From assembly GCA_022257805.1 (NCBI GenBank), contig JAKOPB010000028.1, positions 1 through 6,662 of the forward strand: a stretch of 6,662 bases of DNA. Reading direction: 5' to 3'. Below the pieces are notes generated by a model, which searched no databases, was not told the DNA's origin, and was given only the letters and a program-made list of their open reading frames with translations. Positions 5,127 through 6,662 of the stretch are shown piece by piece. Every line of letters begins with the position of its first letter. Positions within the stretch are counted from its first letter, which is position 1. The translations under genes and the position numbers were made by a program. Origin of the DNA: Nanobdellati archaeon. GTDB lineage: Archaea > Aenigmatarchaeota > Aenigmatarchaeia > PWEA01.

Positions 5127-5761
5127 TTAGTCACCTCACCTGAAAGAGGAATCAAAGTGTCCTCTTTACGCAAAGGCCCCTTTTCCTTAACCAGATCCAA
5201 AATCTCCCCGTCTTCTATCCTTTCCAATTTGGAGGGTTCTACATCTACGGTAAACAGATCCATCCTTTCGTCGTCTATTTCTTTGACTGTGGATTGTACT
5301 CCTTCAGAAACGTCTTCTCCGGACGTGTGTAAAAGAATCAGGTCTATGTCGCTCTTTGAGTGATAGTCTCCCGTAGCATATGAGCCGAAAAGGAACAGCT
5401 CCACGAAGCCCTCGATCCGGTTTGACAACCGATGTGTCAAGTCTTCCAAAAGGTTCCATATATCCACAGGTACAGTGCCGTTCTTGCGTTCTCTGTTTCT
5501 CTCCTCATTGAAAAAAGTCTTTATAGCTTCTGTGTACCTGCTGTCGGAGTTCAGGCCGAAGACCAACTGCTTGCTACCGGGAACCCTCTTCTTCTCTATA
5601 AAGGGGTATCTTTGCGAGTTTTTCAGTGCCCTGGAGATCGAGGACTTCGATCTATTACACATCTCTGCAATCTCGTCGAGGGTGTACTTTTTGTTTTTTT
5701 CTGCCAATACCCTCAAAATTTTTCTCTGTGTCCTTGACTCGAAAAAATCAGCCGGAAACAT
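5123..5761 (-). CDS. Winged-helix/MNT-domain nucleotidyltransferase (probable antitoxin and autoregulator)
   Basis: The 212-residue protein joins two domains. Residues about 8-70 form a winged helix-turn-helix: 'RTQRKILRVLAE', then 'TLDEIAEMCNRSKSSISRAL' as helix-turn-helix and a wing 'KKRVPGSKQLVFGLN'. Residues about 115-180 form a minimal nucleotidyltransferase: 'FLFGSYATGDYHSKSDIDLI' has Gly126-Ser127, ten residues, then Asp138-x-Asp140, the full metal-binding signature. A third acidic residue is probably Asp168 or Asp173 in 'ERMDLFTVD'. In HEPN/MNT toxin-antitoxin systems the MNT protein silences the toxin, in some cases by adding AMP to a HEPN tyrosine. The fused DNA-binding domain suggests that it also represses its own promoter. 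It is the first gene of the operon, as usual for antitoxins. The ATG at 5761 is supported by a TATA box 35 bp upstream. Confidence 0.88.
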   Translation of the reverse strand: MFPADFFESRTQRKILRVLAEKNKKYTLDEIAEMCNRSKSSISRALKNSQRYPFIEKKRVPGSKQLVFGLNSDSRYTEAIKTFFNEERNRERKNGTVPVDIWNLLEDLTHRLSNRIEGFVELFLFGSYATGDYHSKSDIDLILLHTSGEDVSEGVQSTVKEIDDERMDLFTVDVEPSKLERIEDGEILDLVKEKGPLRKEDTLIPLSGEVTK

Positions 5762-5952
5762 ATTTCATCTTATGCAATAATACTCGTCTTAGTTTATAAA
5801 TCTTTTCATATATTGCAATATAACTAAACATAGGATGGTCAAATTGAAGAATAATAAATACAATCCGATTCTATTCAGCGTTCGCGTAGGACCAATCAAA
5901 GCACTCGGCAAGAACTAAGTTCCCGCCAGGAATAACTTAAAATCATGTGATG
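5762..5952. promoter_or_regulatory. Control region of the HEPN/MNT operon; otherwise no supported gene
   Basis: The minus-strand TATA box is TTTATAAA at 5793-5800, predicting a start near 5770 and a leader of about nine nt. The palindrome TATATTGCAATATA (5809-5822) lies just upstream and a related TATGCAATAATA (5771-5782) lies at the start site. From 5830 to 5952 I see no gene with support. A 27-codon plus-strand frame at 5835-5918 encodes a basic peptide but has no convincing ribosome site. No clear terminator follows the cysteinyl-tRNA synthetase gene. Confidence 0.6.
5809..5822. promoter_or_regulatory. Palindrome TATATTGCAATATA, candidate operator of the HEPN/MNT operon
   Basis: It is a perfect 14-bp palindrome centred about 19 bp upstream of the TATA box centre. 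A degenerate second copy (TGCAATA core, 5773-5779) lies on the other side of the TATA box, over the predicted start of transcription. Paired sites bracketing a core promoter are typical for autorepression by a dimeric winged-helix protein, and the first gene encodes one. Confidence 0.55.
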
Positions 5953-6662
5953 TCACTTCCGCTTCCACACGGTCTCCCCGCCTTCATCCTCCAGCACTAT
6001 CCCCGCATTTTTAAGGACTTCCCTTATATCATCTGCCCTGTCGTAGTCTCCTTCCTCCCTGAACTCGTCACGTATCTCTATGAGGAGCTCAACGGCTTCT
6101 TCAGGGATCTTCCCGCCTTCCTCCTCCAGGTCCAGCTTCAGGCCCAGTACTTTCCCCAGTTCTTGTATCTTCTCCGCGGCCTCTCTAAGTATTTCCTTTT
6201 TATTGTCCAGATTCTTGTTCGCCTTCTTGGCGAACTTCATTATCTCGTTCAGTGCTCCCGGCGTGTCCATATCGTCGTCCATCCTTTCCTCGAACTTCTC
6301 TTCCAGCTTTTCGATCCCTTCCTTCAGATTCTCTTTTTCACCGCCGTTGCTGTTCTCTATGTTCCACAGGGTGTTGTACAGCTTCTCGAGGTTACTCTCT
6401 GCGCTTTCCAGAGCTTCGTGGTTGAAGTCCACCTGCTTTCTGTAGTGGCTCGAGGCGAAGAACATCCTCAGAACCTCGGCGTCGTACTTCTCAAGGATTT
6501 CGCGGACTGTGTAGAAATTCCCTTTACTCTTGCTCATCTTCTCTCCCTCCACGGTCATATGCTCGCTGTGCAACCAGTAGTTCACAGGCTCCCCGTCCAG
6601 GTCGTTCATCGCTATGTTTTGCGCCCTCTCGTTCGGGTGATGCGGGAAGAGGTGGTCTACAC
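5953..6662 (-). CDS. cysS: Cysteinyl-tRNA synthetase, C-terminal part (partial)
   Basis: The enzyme charges tRNA-Cys with cysteine in the cytoplasm. The visible 235 residues start inside the catalytic domain with 'DHLFPHHPNERAQNIAM', which matches the family's D-L-x-F-P-H-H-x-N-E segment whose His and Glu bind the active-site zinc. 'GEKMSKSKGN' follows, with KMSKS encoded at 6526-6540, the ATP-binding signature loop. Next come the DALR-type anticodon-side helices ('YDAEVLRMFFASSHYRKQVD', 'MDDDMDTPGALNEIM') and the normal C-terminus ('DYDRADDIREVLKNAGIVLE', ending in 'VWKRK'). The N-terminal part with the HIGH motif lies beyond the right edge of the window, so the gene is cut by the window and not broken. 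Proline replaces the usual first Glu in HHENE. Confidence 0.96.
   Translation of the reverse strand, partial: VDHLFPHHPNERAQNIAMNDLDGEPVNYWLHSEHMTVEGEKMSKSKGNFYTVREILEKYDAEVLRMFFASSHYRKQVDFNHEALESAESNLEKLYNTLWNIENSNGGEKENLKEGIEKLEEKFEERMDDDMDTPGALNEIMKFAKKANKNLDNKKEILREAAEKIQELGKVLGLKLDLEEEGGKIPEEAVELLIEIRDEFREEGDYDRADDIREVLKNAGIVLEDEGGETVWKRK

Noticed and set aside
5835..5918. 27-codon plus-strand frame encoding a basic peptide (starts MVKLKNNKYN)
   Set aside because: Too short to judge by coding signal. No properly spaced ribosome site, and its upstream sequence is better explained as the HEPN/MNT operator. Only conservation or ribosome profiling could rescue it.
1..6662. CRISPR array, insertion sequence, integrase or tRNA attachment site
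   Set aside because: No spaced direct repeats, no transposase or integrase motifs, and no second copy of the tRNA 3' end are visible.

Overview
The window looks archaeal. The evidence is an MC1-type chromosomal protein gene, a tRNA gene with a bulge-helix-bulge intron, TATA-box promoters that often sit about 25 bp from a start codon with no Shine-Dalgarno (leaderless transcripts), and an archaeal-style HEPN/nucleotidyltransferase pair. Moderate base composition, fairly acidic proteins, very short gaps and MC1 would suit a halophilic or DPANN-type archaeon such as a nanohaloarchaeon. That placement is an inference; the sequence does not prove it.

Layout. 1-180 (-): start of a secreted protein, cut by the window edge. 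181-410: divergent control region with three inverted repeats, followed by the MC1 gene (411-722, +) and a hairpin/T-tract terminator. 846-1490 (+): metallo-beta-lactamase-fold hydrolase. 1531-1911 (+): small four-helix membrane protein with a leaderless promoter. 1952-2050 (-): tRNA-Arg(CCU) with a 21-nt intron at the non-canonical position 30/31 and an encoded CCA. 2086-2475 (-): one-TM coiled-coil protein. 2572-2931 (+): acidic coiled-coil protein with a possible C-terminal zinc knuckle. 2947-4458 (-): radical SAM enzyme resembling the MJ0619/Tes (tetraether synthase) family. 4459-4631: AT-rich control region with palindromes. 4632-5761 (-): two-gene HEPN / wHTH-MNT operon. 5762-5952: its control region. 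5953-6662 (-): C-terminal part of cysteinyl-tRNA synthetase, cut by the window edge.

The genes do not form one pathway. They are mostly housekeeping or orphan single-gene units. The exception is the HEPN/MNT pair, whose coding regions overlap by ATGA, whose MNT gene carries its own DNA-binding domain, and whose promoter has matching TTGCAATA-type sites on both sides of the TATA box. This is the arrangement expected of an autoregulated toxin-antitoxin module. Other points worth attention are the tRNA intron, a radical SAM enzyme that keeps most family cysteines but appears to have lost the CPxxCGLC set, and the inverted-repeat cluster upstream of MC1.
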